Part shown: piece after piece, positions 23,027 to 36,104 of the stretch
How positions within the stretch are numbered: the first letter of the stretch is position 1
Layout of the letters: each line of letters opens with the position of its first letter
From: Sipunculus nudus
Taxonomy: Eukaryota; Annelida; Sipuncula; Golfingiida; Sipunculidae
Direction: 5' to 3'
NCBI GenBank assembly: GCA_026874595.1
Contig: CM049311.1
Span: 41,357,676-41,421,675 of the forward strand
DNA: 64,000 nucleotides
Translations under genes and position numbers: made by a program
The notes under the pieces: model-generated
What the model was told of the DNA's origin: nothing
Database searches by the model: none
What the model saw: the letters and a program-made list of their open reading frames with translations, nothing else

Positions 23027-24687
23027 AACAAAGGACCCATGGGTCACGACAACCAGCTTAAGTTTGAAATTTTTGCAAATGCAAAATATAAAATATATTC
23101 TATTGTAATGTTTTTTATTTATATAAGCATATGAGAAGCTAATAGGAAAGGGCCCTCCTACTTGGTTATAGTAAAGTTCTCAATATATGATTGCAAACTA
23201 ATACTCTGACAAGACTGTCATGAAGAAAAACAGTAAAAGTTTTGAGATACTGTGATGCATATGAAAAATTTGCAGATGGACAGGCAAGTGGACAGAATGG
23301 ACTAATACCTTCATTTCACTTTCAAGGGAATAATGCATTTAAGATTATATATAACAACATGGCATCTATAAAATTATTCCTTGAATCCCTATTAAAATGT
23401 TTTGCACATTGGAGTTTTCAATACATGCTTAATTTTATTCACCGAAATAAAATAAAAGATTCAGTACATTTGATAAAATAAAAATATCTTTTCAAATAAA
23501 GTATACACACTGTTGGTTGAATGAGGGACAAACAATATCATTATGCTAATTACAATCTCAGCTATAATTAATTACTGGAATTAATAGTCAATTTCACACC
23601 TGGTGAAGTTTTACTCTTCTGAAGTAAAGCATTACTTATCTGATGAACATCCACACTTTCATAGCAATACATCACTTTGTGGACACAATTAAATGTGCAC
23701 TTTAATCATTGTAACCCTGGTGGTACAATACAAAATCTAAAATGTAGCATGTCCAAGAATAAAATAAAATACAGAAAATTATAACATTCATCTAGTTTAA
23801 GCACCAGCTGGTGGGGGGGGGGGGGGGGGGTGAGTGCAGAGCAGAGGGGAAGCCTGCTAGTAGTGGCCAAGCTGGGCCAAGGCAAGCTGCCTGGGGTGGG
23901 TTACACAATGCAAATGAAGGCTGTACTACTAGGTGGGCCAGATGTAAACAACACTTGACATGGTGTATGAAAACTTGAATAAAAGCTACTCTTTTCAAAC
24001 AATTTCTTTGAAATTTCAGATTTTAAAAGAATAAATCCTTATGTATATATGCTGTGAAAATAAAATCAACAGTACTTACAGGGAAAAAACGTGCCACTGC
24101 CAAATTTTGACAAAATTTAAGGTATTGATTTTTTATTTATGCTAATAACTTGAACAATTTGCAAAATTCAGATCTAATTTTGGGTAAACAATTGAATCTT
24201 GATTAAATACAGTTATATTCCTGAAAAAAAGTCTCCAGCTTCAGCAATTCTCATGTTAAGTGAGCAAATATATTTCCTGATTTTTAAAAAATTGCATTAT
24301 ATTTGGGCCTATAACTTCAAAATAATACCCAATACTGACTAATTTTTTGTATGTACACAGAAAATGTATGGAAGAATATGAATACTAAATCTGATCAAAA
24401 ACAGATCAGTGGTTTTGATATTAGGCAGCCTTGAAGTGTAACAATGGCTTTTTTATGGAAAACGGAGGTTTTTCCTTAATATCTCGAAGGAACGAAGTTC
24501 TAATGACCCAATTTTTGTTGGTATGGTAGGAGATTTTGGGGACATCTAATGGTATGCAGAATTTTGGATTCGTAGGTCCAACAGTTTTAAAACATGCCCT
24601 GTTAACGTACGGACGGACGGCCGGACGGACGACGGACAAAGGACCACGACTATAGCTCAGATGACTTATAGTCAGCTGAGCTAAAAA
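23027..24687 (+). mobile_element. P-type element, interior H plus VI unit, full length
   Basis: It begins AACAAAGGACCCATGGGTCA. The H part (to about 23790) has GAAAAACAGTAAAAGTTTTG and GATGGACAGGCAAGTGGACA. Then come G18 (23813-23830) and one VI unit, ending GGACGGACGGCCGGACGG, stem-loop and GCTAAAAA. H recurs at 28366, 43276 and 59559. Confidence 0.75.
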
Positions 24688-25220
24688 ACGGACCACCTTG
24701 TGAAATGCGACCTCATATTCTTCATAAGTTATTCAAAAGACACTGCAAAGTAGCCTAGTGACCAGTGACCTTATTAGATATACGTTGATGTTGCTCATAA
24801 TCGAACTCGGGCGAGATTATTTGCTGCTAAGTATTTCTAAAAGTTTTGGTAAGTTATTGCAGCGACACTAAAAAGATAACGGAAAGTCATATGACAGACG
24901 TATAAAAAGTGGGCCCTGTGACCTTGACCTTTGACCCTTAAAAATTTACAGAATTCTTCCTCTACCGATATGTGAGCCAAATCTGAAAGATTAAAAGTTT
25001 GGAATGAAAACTTTGGCTTAAAATGTGTCAACAAACGTTTCGAAAAATTGTCCCCTGTGGAACTGACCTATGACCCAGTGACCTCAAAATCAAGTGGGGT
25101 TCTTCATCTGTGGGTGGGTGTGCTTTAAGTGAAAGATAATGGTTTTGGTCTGATTGTTTGGCTTTAAATGCTTCCACAAGCAAATTACAGACAGACGGAA
25201 GCACCCATGGAGGCACTGCT
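24688..25220 (+). repeat. F fragment followed by D/J-type fragment
   Basis: 24688-24896 resembles the F element (AAAGTAGCCTAGTGACC). 24897-25220 carries TGACCTTGACCTTTGACC (24919-24936) and ends GCAAATTACAGACAGACGGA..GGAGGCACTGCTATATCC, like the end of the J array at 42530-42580. Confidence 0.6.
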
Positions 25221-25848
25221 ATATCCTCTCCTGCAATTGACCTATCCATGAACTCTATGTGACCTTAATCGCATATTCATTCAGTTCAATCATAAGCATT
25301 GGACTAACGAGCAACCGATCAGGTGACCAAAAATATTGTTAAGCATCAATCATCCGACAAAAACAAAATATGCATAATTTGACAGAGCTCTGTCACACAA
25401 AACATGTAAAGTCTGTACCACTTCCCATGTCGGCAAACTTTCCGGGATATTTTTTATACAAAGGAGACAGTATAAATAGTTCTAGGCTATAGGTTGCAGG
25501 AGCCATTCCTCTAACTGCCGAGTAAATAGTAATGTCTTACCTGGCAAGTAATTCTTACGAGACAAATAATCCAAAATATTGCAAGAAAGTTCACAATGAC
25601 ATGCTAAATTAAACAATGCAGGACAGTATACCAGTTGATGATGTCAGTCAACATGACTTCATGCTCCATCGACCTGTGTGAAGTCATTATTATGTTGTTA
25701 GCAGCTCTTGCTACAATGGGCATGGAAGACCTGTGTAGAAGCGTTTTAGGGGATCATTATAATAATAAGGTTTAAAGGGGGGAGCATTTGGACAGGTCAA
25801 ATGGGTAGTGAGGGTAAAGTTTATTCAAATCAAAAATTTCTTTTCACC

Positions 25849-25900
<52 letters not shown>

Positions 25901-26496
25901 TAACATGCATTAATATGAAACATCCCAGTATGTAGTCATGCAGCGATTCTCAATGATGTGCATTTGCAGAAGTGGAAACAGAAAACTTGAAGGTGCCCAT
26001 TCATCTACCTTTGGAAAAATAATTTATGTGATTTCTTGTTTCCTCCGTGTATATATTAATGTTCTAAGGGTATTTCTTGTTATGAAAATTTCCTTTAACG
26101 CCACTGTGCAGGGTGTATGAACTTGTTTATCAACAACATGCTTGTAAACTCAGCAATGTTGACAAACGGGAAAAACATGTAACCTAAGGTGGTAGGTTGC
26201 ATATATACAGAGGTAGAAGGGTCACTTGCCATTTGCAAAGCTCTGGCTTATCTGACTTGCCCCCAGATGCCTTTGTTGAATTTGTTTTATTTTGGCGGGT
26301 CCAAACATTAAATAAAGGTCAGATAGTTGATTGGGCCCCTTTAAATGTTTTGACATAATTAAAAATATTCTATGACAATGATTCATCTGTAGAATTTTAA
26401 AATGCAGAGAACTTTGATCATTAAGCCTGTGCCCCGTCTGGTGACAGGGTCAAAAGACTACCATTCTTAAAGCAGAAATTGCTGTAGATGTCTGAT
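25221..26496. other. Low-copy intronic island, 1.3 kb
   Basis: No repeat ends or credible exon. It includes a TA microsatellite (25854-25902), AGTATAAATAG (25470-25480), CATTCCT (25504-25510, an M-CAT-like match) and GATGATGTCAGTCAACATGA. It is a candidate place for regulatory sequence, without direct evidence. Confidence 0.45.
25854..25902. repeat. TA dinucleotide microsatellite
   Basis: About 24 TA repeats with one AA interruption near 25879-25881. Confidence 0.95.
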
Positions 26497-26870
26497 ACTG
26501 TGAGTAAATATCTTTCCTGATGTTTAGCCAAGTGACATTATGTTTGCGTCAATAACTTCTTGAAATTAGGCAATACAGACCTAACTTCTGGCATGTATAT
26601 AGGAATTTCATAGAAGAAAAAATATGTCAAATATGAATGAAAAAACACAAGTGGTTTTGAGAGTAGACAGTCTTGAAGTGTAACAACAGGTTTGAATGGT
26701 AAATGAGGTTTTTCCTTAATACTTCAAAGGAGCAAAGTATCAGTGACCCAGGCTTTGGTAGGAGAACTTATTGATTTTAGGATTCATAGGTTAAATGGTT
26801 TTAAAATGTGTCCTGTTAAATTTAATGGCCGGCTGGCCAAAAAGATGACAGACAAAGGACCATCGATATA
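26497..26870 (+). repeat. Old, degraded VI-unit copy
   Basis: It retains TATAGGAATTTCATAGAAGA, GTAGACAGTCTTGAAGTGTA and GAGGTTTTTCCTTAATACTT. It ends in GGCCGGCTGGCC and GACAAAGGACCATCGATATA, with the stem-loop lost. Confidence 0.65.
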
Positions 26871-27824
26871 TGAGCAAAATATAAAATACATACAGAAACA
26901 TGAACTGAATGATATGTAACATTTGTTATATGTCATTATGCACATGTGCAAAATATGGGACACAGAACTGCCTGTAAAATGTGTACAGTGTGCACATAAA
27001 GACAAAAAAAAAACATTTTTAGGAGGTAAATTAACAGGTTTGTGCAGTGGAATATGTAAATGTTAATCTTATATTTAGAAATTTAATAGCACCCAGGATA
27101 TACAACAGCATCTAACTGAACAGCATCCATCTGAGATGATCTCTATTAGTCCAGTAGCTTTGATATGACAAGGTTGAAAGTCTGAGTAACTTTTTTGTGA
27201 CGTTTGTGTGAAAAAATTATTATGGCATCAATATATGCTATATCTTTTAGTTCCTGATCTTAATTTTGCAGCAAAAATGGTGTACTTTCAGAAAATAACA
27301 AAAGAAACTACTTTAAATTTGGTCCAAAATAAGTTTACACAATGAAAAATACATGGGATAATGGCCATTTTTGCCTCACAAAATATTTGTCATTTCTATG
27401 TGTTCTACAATGTACGTCAAGGATTACAGTATGAAAAGCTTACTTTTGCCCCTAGATTATTAGTATGTACTGTGTTATAGTGAAAAATATTAGTTTTAAT
27501 ACATTTAAGGCTTTAACACCTTGTCACAACCACCAGAAATCCTCAAGGTGTTGCGTGACAATTTCTGTCAAAAATGCCATAAAGGAAATCCTCAACAGGT
27601 AGAGACACCCTCCACATCTATATTCTGTATTAACTGAGGGAGAAAAGATGGCACATAATTCAGTGTAGCATATTTATACACATTTATGTTGCTAACCATC
27701 ACTGGCAGGCCCATGCTGCTGCCTGAAGCAAACCTGACCTTAGTTCTGTAATCACTGTTTAGAACTACCAACAAGTTTGGAGGTAATCTATTTGAAAGCA
27801 ATAACATCAGTGGCATACAGTTAA
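26871..27824. other. Low-copy intronic sequence
   Basis: About 950 bases in which I see no repeat end, RNA gene or supported exon. Confidence 0.45.
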
Positions 27825-28365
27825 AACAAGTGACCCATGGGTCATGACGCTCAGCTGACTGACATGTTGACAAATAAAACCTTGCACAGGCAACTAATTA
27901 AGATAATGTAGGTGGCATCATAGTTAATGCATATTAGCTCAAGTTCATTAAGACCCATAAGCACACCAAATTTGATGAAAATCCATCCAGCTGTTCCTGA
28001 GGAATCTGGCAATTTGTTTGTATTTTGCATTTTTCTGGGGTGCTCAAACATGGACTTTAATGCAGAGAATATAGCTCACTGAAACTTTTGAGGAACTCTC
28101 AGGATGTCAAATTAGAAGATTCTAGGTCCAATGGTTTTGATTTAATTGTGCCTTGCTTTGGTATCAAATTTTCAATTATTCTGGGGGGTGCTTATAAGCC
28201 CTATAGCTTGGAGAATATGGGTAACAGAGACCTTATTTTAGGTTTCCAAGAAGACTTTTCATTGATCTACCTGGATGTCAAGTTTGAAGATTCTAGGTAC
28301 AGTGGTTATGATTTGTGCCCTGTTATCAGACGACTGCATCTTTAAAGGTTTCAAAAGTACAAAAA
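27825..28365 (+). repeat. P-type 5' end plus B unit
   Basis: AACAAGTGACCCATGGGTCA and GCTCAGCTGACT at 27825-27860. From about 28076 a B unit follows with TTATTCTGGGGGGTGCTTAT and GAATATGGGTAACAGAGACC. Confidence 0.65.
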
Positions 28366-28802
28366 AACAAGGGACCCATGGGTCTCAGTGCTCAGCTCAA
28401 GTTTGAAATTTTTGCAAATGCAAAATATGCAAAAATTCTATTGTAATGTGTTTCATATGTATAAGCATATGAGAAGCTAAGAAGACAGGGGTCCTCCTAT
28501 TTGGTTACAGTAAGGCTTTAAATATATGATTGCAAAACTTTACTCTGACAAGACTGTCATGAAGAAAAACAGTAAAAGTTTTGAGATACTGTGATGCATA
28601 TGAAAAATTTACAGATGGACAGGCAAGTGGACAGAATGGACAAATACCTTTATTTCACTTTCAAGGGAATAATTCATTTAAGTTTATATATAAGCCTATT
28701 TTTTACCATATCCCCTTTTTCCATTAAAAGTTTTTATCTGATTAATTTTTTTTATTTATAATTTGATAAATTTGTAATAAAAAAATCTGAAAATATAAGT
28801 TA

Positions 28803-31800
28803 AACTAGAATACAGGTAGTCAACAAGGGAATACATGTATCCCCATAATCAGAGTAGGATGGGTGAAAGGAGGCATGGATTGAGTGGCAAGGGGAAATAG
28901 AGTTAGAGGTGTTACATATTAGCATGGATGTCTGCCTTGTAAACATGGCTGTAAACATGTAGGTGGCACCAAACACATGCATCACGTCAGGTAGGTACGT
29001 CAAACCAGTCCAGAGATATTAGCATGGATATCTGCAGCATGAACATGAATGTAGGTGCTGCCACCTGTCATAAAAGCAAGAAAGCTATTAAGGATGTATA
29101 TACATGCAATATTTCAGGTGAATAAATCGAACCACTGCTAAGATATGAGTGATTAATCCCACAGCAGATAAACAGATGGACTCTGTGCAAAAATGGTTGC
29201 AGGTGGCGCCACCAGTTTCTTGTATGATAAAGAGCTATGTGAGAGATCCAAACACATGCATCACTTCAGGTAAGTCATAAAAAAAACCAATCCAGAGATA
29301 TTAGCATGGATATCTGCAGCATGAACATGAATGTAGGTGCTGCCACCTGTCATAAAAGCAAGAAAGCTATTAAGGATGTATATACATGCCATATTTCAGG
29401 TGAATAAATCGAACCACTGCTAAGATATGAGTGATTTATCCCACAGCAGATAAACAGATGGACTCTGTGCAAAAATGGTTGCAGGTGGCGCCACCAGTTT
29501 CTTGTATGATAAAGAGCTATGTGAGAGATCCAAACACATGCATCACTTCAGGTAAGTCGTCAAACCAATCCAGAGATATTAGCATGGATATCTGCAGCAT
29601 GAACATGAATGTAGGTGGAGCCACCTGTCATAAAATCAAGAAAGCTATCAAGGATGTATACGCATGCCAAATTTCAGGTGAATAAGTCAAACCACTGATG
29701 AGATATGAGTGATTTTAACCCAAGTCCAACGAACTGGTGGATACTGTGCAAAAATGGTTGCAGGTGGCACCAACAGTTTTTTGTATGAAAAAGAGCTATG
29801 TGAGATCTAAACACATGCAAATTTTCAGGAAGATATGTCAAACCAGTCCGGAGATATAAGCATGGATGTCTGCAGCATGAACGTGAATGTGGTGGTGCCA
29901 CCTGTCATAAAATCAAGAAAGCTATCAAGGATGTATATGCATGCCAAATTTTAAGTGAATAAGTCAAACCACTGCCGAGATAGGAGTGATTTTAACCAAA
30001 GTCAAACGAACAGATGGAGACTGTGCAAAAATAGTTGCACGTGGCGCCACCAGATTCGTGTATGATAAAGACCTATGTGAGATCTATACACATGCAAATT
30101 TTCAGGAAGATACATCAAACCAGTCCGGAGATATAAGCATGGTTGTCTGCAGCATGAACTTGAATGTTGGTGGCACCACCTGTCATAAAACCAAGAAAGC
30201 TATCCAAGCTGTATATGCATGCCGAATTTCAGGTGAATTACCGTATTTATTCCAATTTGGCGATCCCTCTTATTTCTCGACCCAAAAATATTTTGAAAGC
30301 ATAATTTCTAAAATGACTCTAATTTCGCGACTGCTGACGATGTTTTCTGTCGACGATGTTAAGGTGTAATGCCTCCTTCTCTCACGGGCACCACAGTTTG
30401 TATCTGACTTGATTCTAATCACACTGAGCATCCACATCAAACTTGTTTCCAATAAAACTTTTGAAGATACAAAGATGCGTTTTTCATAATAAATAAACAT
30501 GATAAAGCGTTGCAAATGGGTGTCCGTGACGAAGTAGCCCTAGCACCCGTCCTCTCTTACTACGCTACGCTGTGCGAGAGCCCTAGAAGATGATCTGACG
30601 AAACTGGAGGCATTCCACATGACAATTAAATTCTTATATTTCGTCTGAAAATGTTGTATTCGTTAAGAAATAAAGATATTCTTATCAAATACGCATATAA
30701 CATACCAATTAGACTGTGTTTGTCCACTTTAAATGTTGATTAGAAGAATATGTATTATCCTAATAAACGGTGATACACGGGGAACGATGTCTGCTCTGGG
30801 TTTTTCCCGTGCCATGGCTGGCCGGCAGCCGCCTGTGTAACCAGTGGTAATGGGCCGTGTTGGCTCAGCGAGCAAAGGTCACGCAGTTCATTGTTTCAGA
30901 TTCTGAGACAGTTTCAAGCTCAAGGGTTGCAAAGTTTTAAAAGTGAGTCTTGTTTACATACTAAAACATAATATTTAGCTGAATTTCTTGGTCATTCAAT
31001 TAAAGTACTATATCTCCCTTAGATTACTTAAAGTTTCCTTGTCATAAACGCACTATTTGATTTACACGATTTATTTTTCCGACAAGGGTTTGAAGTTCGC
31101 CAGTTTACTCTGAACCTTTTTATGCGGCGGTATCCAGGGTCCTGAATAAAGCCGCATTTAATGCAGTTAGTGACGAAGTAAACTCGTGTACCATTCCTGC
31201 GTGAGCGATTCACGTGGGATCTTTAGCAATAATATTTACAAAACCTTGGTAGCAGGGGTGGTGGTACAACTGTGACACAGTAGGAATAGTCATCTTAGTT
31301 TAGTTTACACAACCCCGGTTAGTTTTTGGATGGGTGACCTCGTATACAAAACAGGGCCCGATCGAGGGCACGCGAGCTAGGACCATTTTCGGTCGTATAT
31401 ATTTTAACGCGCCTTTTGCTTTCCTATATTTATTACGTATTATGCGAATAAAATTTTTCTGATAATAGGCAGTTATTTTTTTATAAAGTCTTCTTCCAAC
31501 TTGGTGCAGCTGCTTGTCCCTTTTCGGCCCGCCGATATCGCCGTCTGGTGGGTTAACTTGAAACAACTGGTAGTTACATGAGTTGCCATCTCTGTCAAGT
31601 GATCGTACCTATACGCAAAGTAGTGATCATTTTTGTAAATTGTTTGAGCTCAGTTTGTAATTCATGTGACGGTTGGAAGCCCGTTTGTAGGAATTACTGT
31701 TTAGCTAACAAAACAAACTTATAAACAACCAAATTATCACTCAATTCATATGACCGCTCGAGTGTCAGAGCGGCTCTGCAGCTCTAGGGAAGGTTATCAA

Positions 31801-32334
31801 ACCGCGTGCCTCTAAAATCTCGACCACCGCAAATTCTGCAGGAAGGTAATTTTCAAATTTCCTCCATTATCTCGACCTCTGAGAAAATTAATTATTTTTA
31901 GGTGGTCGCCAAATTAGAATAAATTCGGTAGTCAAACCACTGCAGAGATATGAGTGATTTTAACCCAAGGCAGACGAAAAGATGGACGCTGTGCAACAAT
32001 CGCTGCGGGTGGCGCCACCATTTTTGTTTATGTTATAAAGCTATCCAAGGGCTGTATTTGTGTAAATTTTTTTCCTGATTGGTCAACCGAGTCCGAAAAT
32101 ATGTGGGTTAATGTGTCAAAACAGACGCACAGATGGACGCACTGGAGAGAGGAAAGGTCAGAGGTCAACACCAAATGGTTAGGCACCAGTTCACATGTGA
32201 CCCGATAATTGGAGCAAGTTTCGGAAAATTCAGTCCAGTAGTCTCAGACAAGATCTCTGAAAATGAATAACTCGGTGGCGGTGGAACCCGGTCAAAAACA
32301 TAGTATCTGCAAAACTTTGTTTTGGCAGATACAA
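28803..32334 (+). mobile_element. C-type element, tandem ~280-bp units, nearly complete
   Basis: The 5' end is AACTAGAATACAGGTAGTCA. The units carry GGTGGCGCCACC-type palindromes and AAGAAAGCTAT..AAGGATGTATA. Units starting near 29011, 29293 and 29571 are spaced 282 and 278, the first two almost identical. The 3' end is GGTGGCGGTGGAACC, then a hairpin, GTATCTGC (32303-32310) with GCAGATAC (32325-32332). A TA-flanked transposon occupies 30241-31928. Confidence 0.75.
30241..31928. mobile_element. TA-flanked DNA transposon, about 1.69 kb, non-autonomous
   Basis: The left end CCGTATTTATTCCAATTTGG and the right end, reversed, CCGAATTTATTCTAATTTGG are inverted, with TA on each side (30239-30240, 31929-31930). 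The empty site is visible: other C units read GGTGAATAAGTCAAACCACT (e.g. around 29679), and here the element splits GGTGAAT-TA from TA-GTCAAACC. It is longer than the 6293 copy by an internal segment (about 30530-31165) bounded by two GTGACGAAGTA motifs. The short frames inside match no transposase I know. Confidence 0.85.
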
Positions 32335-32558
32335 ATATCAGAATTCTACGTTGCAATCACTATATATCCAGAGTGTAGCTCATATTGGGTCATATTATGC
32401 ATACACATATTTTTTATCATTTTTAAAACTGAATTTAAAAGAAAATAATGCCACAACATGGCTTCTTCAAGATTATTCCTTGAATCACTATTAAAAAATT
32501 TTGTACATTTGCGTTTTCAGTACATGCTTAATTTTATTCACCAAAATAAAGAATGCAA

Positions 32559-32830
32559 AGAATCATGGCGATCAATGCATTAGTTGTTAAGATATTTGAG
32601 CTTCTGTATCAGATTTTTAGTTATTCTGCGGGGTACTACGAAGCCCCATAGCTTGAAGAATATGGGTAACAGAGACCTAATTCCAGGTTTCCAGGAAAAC
32701 TTTTCATGGACCTCTCTGGATGTAAAGTTTGAAGATTCCAGGTCCAGCATTTACGATTTGTGCCCTGTTAACAGATGACTGCATCTTTTAAAGTCTCAAA
32801 ATAGAGAAAAAAAAATCGTAAAAAAATTTA
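32559..32830 (+). repeat. B unit
   Basis: It carries TTATTCTGCGGGGTACTACG, GAATATGGGTAACAGAGACC and GATTTGTGCCCTGTTAACAG. No terminal stem-loop; a Q 5' end follows directly. Confidence 0.7.
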
Positions 32831-33023
32831 AACAAGGCCTACAGGCCTCATGCGAACCTGTGCAATGAGATTACACCAGGTATAATGCTTCAATGCTGGA
32901 CCATTACTTTTCAAGAACATGTGTATAATGTATATGAACAATGCAAGTACTAAACACTTAGAACAAGAAACAATTAAACAAACATCACTGCTGCAATTCT
33001 GGCATGGGTGCACACAACAAAAA

Positions 33024-34194
33024 AACTAGAATATGGGTAGTCAACAAGTGACTACGTGTATCCGCCAAAATCAGAGTGGGAAAGGTGAAGTGAGGCATGG
33101 ATTGAGTGGCATGGGGAAATAGAGTGAGGTATGTTGCATAATAGCCTGGATGTCTGCAGCCAAAATGTGTATGTAGGTTGCGCCACCTACCACAAAATCC
33201 AGAAAGCTGTCAAAGATGTATAAACATGCAAAATTTTAGGCAGATAAGTCAAACCACTACTGAGATATGAGTGATTTTAGCCCACAGCAGACAAACAGAC
33301 GAACCTGTGCAAAAATGGTGGCAGGTGGCGCCACCAATTTTGTGTATGATTAAGAGATATGTGAGATCTATACACATGCAAAATTTAAGGGGGATATGTC
33401 AAACCAGTCCTGAGATATAAGCCTGAATGTCTCCAGCATATACATTAATGTAGGTGGCGCCACCTGCCACAAAATCCAGAAAGCTATCCAAGATGTATAA
33501 ACCTGCAGAATTTTAGGCAGATATATCAAACCCCTGCCGAGATACGAGTGATTTTATCCCACAGTAAACAAAGAGACGGACGCTGTAAAAAATGATTGCA
33601 GGTGGTGCCACCAGTTTTGCGTATGATAAAGAGCTATGTGAGATCTATACACATGCAAAATTTTTGCCCAATTGGTCAAATGGTTCTGGAGATATGAGCT
33701 TGGATGTCTGCAACATAAATTTGAATGTAGGTGGTGCCACCTGTCATAAATCAAGAAAGCTGTCCAGGATGTATACACATGAAAAATATCAGGTGGATAA
33801 GTCAAACCACTGCTGAGATATGAATGATTTTATCCCAAGGCAGATGAACAGATGGTAGCTGTGCAAAAATGGTTGCAGGTGGCGCCACCATTTTTAGTGT
33901 ATGTTATAAAGCTTTCAAGGGCTACATTTGTGCAAAATCTTTAGCCTTATTGGTCAAACGTGGGTTTATGTGTGGAAACAGACGCACAAATGGACGCTGG
34001 GCAGAAAGGAAAGGTCAGAGGTCAACCAAAAATGAGGGCGCAGCAGTTCACATGTGACATACCATAATTCCAAATTTAAAAATTCTGCCCAGTGGTTATG
34101 GAGGAGTTCTTTGGAAACCTATGCGGCGATGGCGGCAGCATTGGCATCCAACTGAAAACATAATATCCCCAAAACTCTGTTTTGACGGATGCAA
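33024..34194 (+). mobile_element. C-type element nested in Q
   Basis: It starts AACTAGAATATGGGTAGTCA and has palindromic GGTGGCGCCACC at about 33326, 33453 and 33879. It ends after GCGGCGATGGCGGCAGCATT with AATATCCCCAAAACTCTGTT TTGACGGATGC, a diverged form of the C 3' hairpin. Confidence 0.65.
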
Positions 34195-34620
34195 TGATTG
34201 TAGCTGGCACCACCAGTCTTATATACAACGAAGAGATATATACATATGCCCAATGTCAGACTGATATGTCAAACCCCTCCTGTGAAATAAGCAGGGACAT
34301 ACACTGTGCAAAAATTATTGTATGTGGCGCCACCAGTCTTGTACACTATAAAGCTACCCGATATGTATAAACAATTCCCAATTTTAGGCTAATGTATCAA
34401 ATTCCTCTGTAGAAATAAGCTGGCGCATACACTGCAAAAGTCAATGTAGGTCGCACCACCTGTCTTGTAAATGAGAACACCATCAGAGACGCATAGACAA
34501 GTCAAAATATCAGTCCAATACATTAAACTTCCCCAGAGTTTGATGCACTGGGCTGACAAGGCTTAGGTGAGTAAGGCAGTTGCCCCCAAGTGACCCGTGA
34601 CAAATTGCTGCCTCAAGCTA

Positions 34621-34711
34621 CTGCACTGAGTGAACTCTTGACCTGCACCTGGCTAGACTGAGTGAACTTTTGACCTGTACCTGGCTGCACTGAGTGTACT
34701 CTTGACCTGTT
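34621..34711. repeat. 33-34 bp minisatellite, about 3 copies
   Basis: CTGCACTGAGTGAACTCTTG ACCTGCACCTGG repeats with changes. A single further unit lies at about 34826-34868, and two diverged units lie in the related Q copy near 61320-61395. Confidence 0.8.
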
Positions 34712-36104
34712 GCATAATCTGACACAGCTGGCCGTCTGCAAAAGCTATAAATAGATTCAGGTAGAACTTTGGTGCCAAAAATGATGCAGTGAGAAGTCTG
34801 CCAAAGCTATAAATAGAATTCAGCTACTGCACCGAGTGAACTCTTGACCTATACCTGGCTGCACTTCTTCCAATCCTGGCACTGTGCCAAAACTATTTAT
34901 AGAGCTGACATCTTGGCTAATGGCCATCATCAAGGCACTGGCAATCTGCCAATGGTAAACCAAGTGCTGCCATCTGTACACAAAAGTGGTCCCTACTTGA
35001 AATAACTTTGAAATATATTTTCCCAATACAAAATGCTTTTCAGCTGACTTTTCATTAAAAAAAATCAGGAATATATTTTTTTAAATTATTACGGATGCAT
35101 ACTGAATGCAAAATTAAAATACAGATGTATCTCATTGATAGCAAATTCTTGAATTAGGTTGAGTAGGGATACCAATAATTTATAATCCACGTACAGTTGT
35201 CATTATATAGCCACAGAGAACTGTATATCCATGATTGTAACATTGCCTGGTATGGTGAATAACTTAAATCATAAATCTTGATTTTTAAAAGCTTTTTAAA
35301 AAACTTTCTTTTCAATATTAACAAAAGATAACCTGAAATCTAAATGTCTAGTGGCATGATGTAATAGATGCTGATAAACTGGTGCCAGGCTAGATGTAAC
35401 AGCATCACACAGCTAACATATATGGTAAAATGACTCAATTCAATCTCCATAATTCAGCCAAAAATCATTCATGTGGAACCATTATTGACAATTATTATAA
35501 GAATTATTGTAGGGATTATTCTTGTAAAATATTTAACAAACTGGCTTCAGTGGCATCAGTCGAAAAATGTTTCGCAGGTTTATAAATCATACAGGAAGAT
35601 ACAGCAAACCCCGTTCAAAAAAGGCCGATGCAGGTGGCGCCACCAATACCTCAATTTCAGATATGACCTATGTGACCAACATTGGCAAAAAATTTGGTGA
35701 TGATAGCTCCAGCCGTTTCTGAGATTTAAATTTTAATATGCTTTTTTGCACAGTTAACAAAGTTCAACCTCCTGTAACTCAGCCGAAAATCTCCAAACTG
35801 GAACCATTTGAACAAACTTAAGAAAGATTGTTCCAGGAAACTTTTCTGTGAAATATTGGACAATTTGGCTGGACAGTTTCAGAGAAGAAGATTTTTAAAG
35901 CTTTTTTAGCTTTTTCCCTATAAAATCTAAAAAAATGCAGTTAGAAAAAAAAAATAAACAAAATCTGATATAGTTTTTCAGATGACTGATTATTTGCAAA
36001 AAATTTGGTGATGCTAGCTCCTGCCATTTTTGAAATACCTATGGTTAATGTACAGACGACAGACGACGTCGCATCATCGCATAAGCTCACAGGTTCGCTA
36101 AAAA

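Larger units (their letters stand above)
28366..32558 (+). mobile_element. H element split by a nested C element
   Basis: H sequence 28366-28802 begins AACAAGGGACCCATGGGTCT and CTCAGCTCAAG. Its continuation (GGCTTCTTCAAGATTATTCC, TACATGCTTAATTTTATTCA) is found only after the C element, at about 32455-32558. In the copy at 23027 the same two parts are contiguous. Confidence 0.65.
32831..36104 (+). mobile_element. Q-type element with a C element nested inside
   Basis: The 5' end is AACAAGGCCTACAGGCCTCA followed by GCGAACCTGTG (32852-32862). The 3' end is CACAGGTTCGC (36088-36098), the exact reverse complement, then TAAAAA. An ACAGACGACAGACGACGTCG tract precedes the 3' end. Internal features are GGTGGCGCCACC (35634), a 33-34 bp minisatellite (34621-34711) and the phrases TGATAGCTCCAGCCGTTTCT and ATATTGGACAATTTGGCTGG. 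The nested C copy is at 33024-34194. That both Q ends belong to one insertion is inferred. Confidence 0.65.

Noticed and set aside
30270-31566. Minus-strand frames inside the long TA-flanked transposon as possible transposase pieces
   Set aside because: I recognise no catalytic motif or DNA-binding domain, and the shorter copy lacks or breaks the same frames.
36081-36104. CACAGGTTCGC at Q ends as a tRNA-derived B box (SINE)
   Set aside because: The resemblance to GGTTCGA is short, no A box lies at the right distance, and the motif is explained as the inverse of the Q 5' end.
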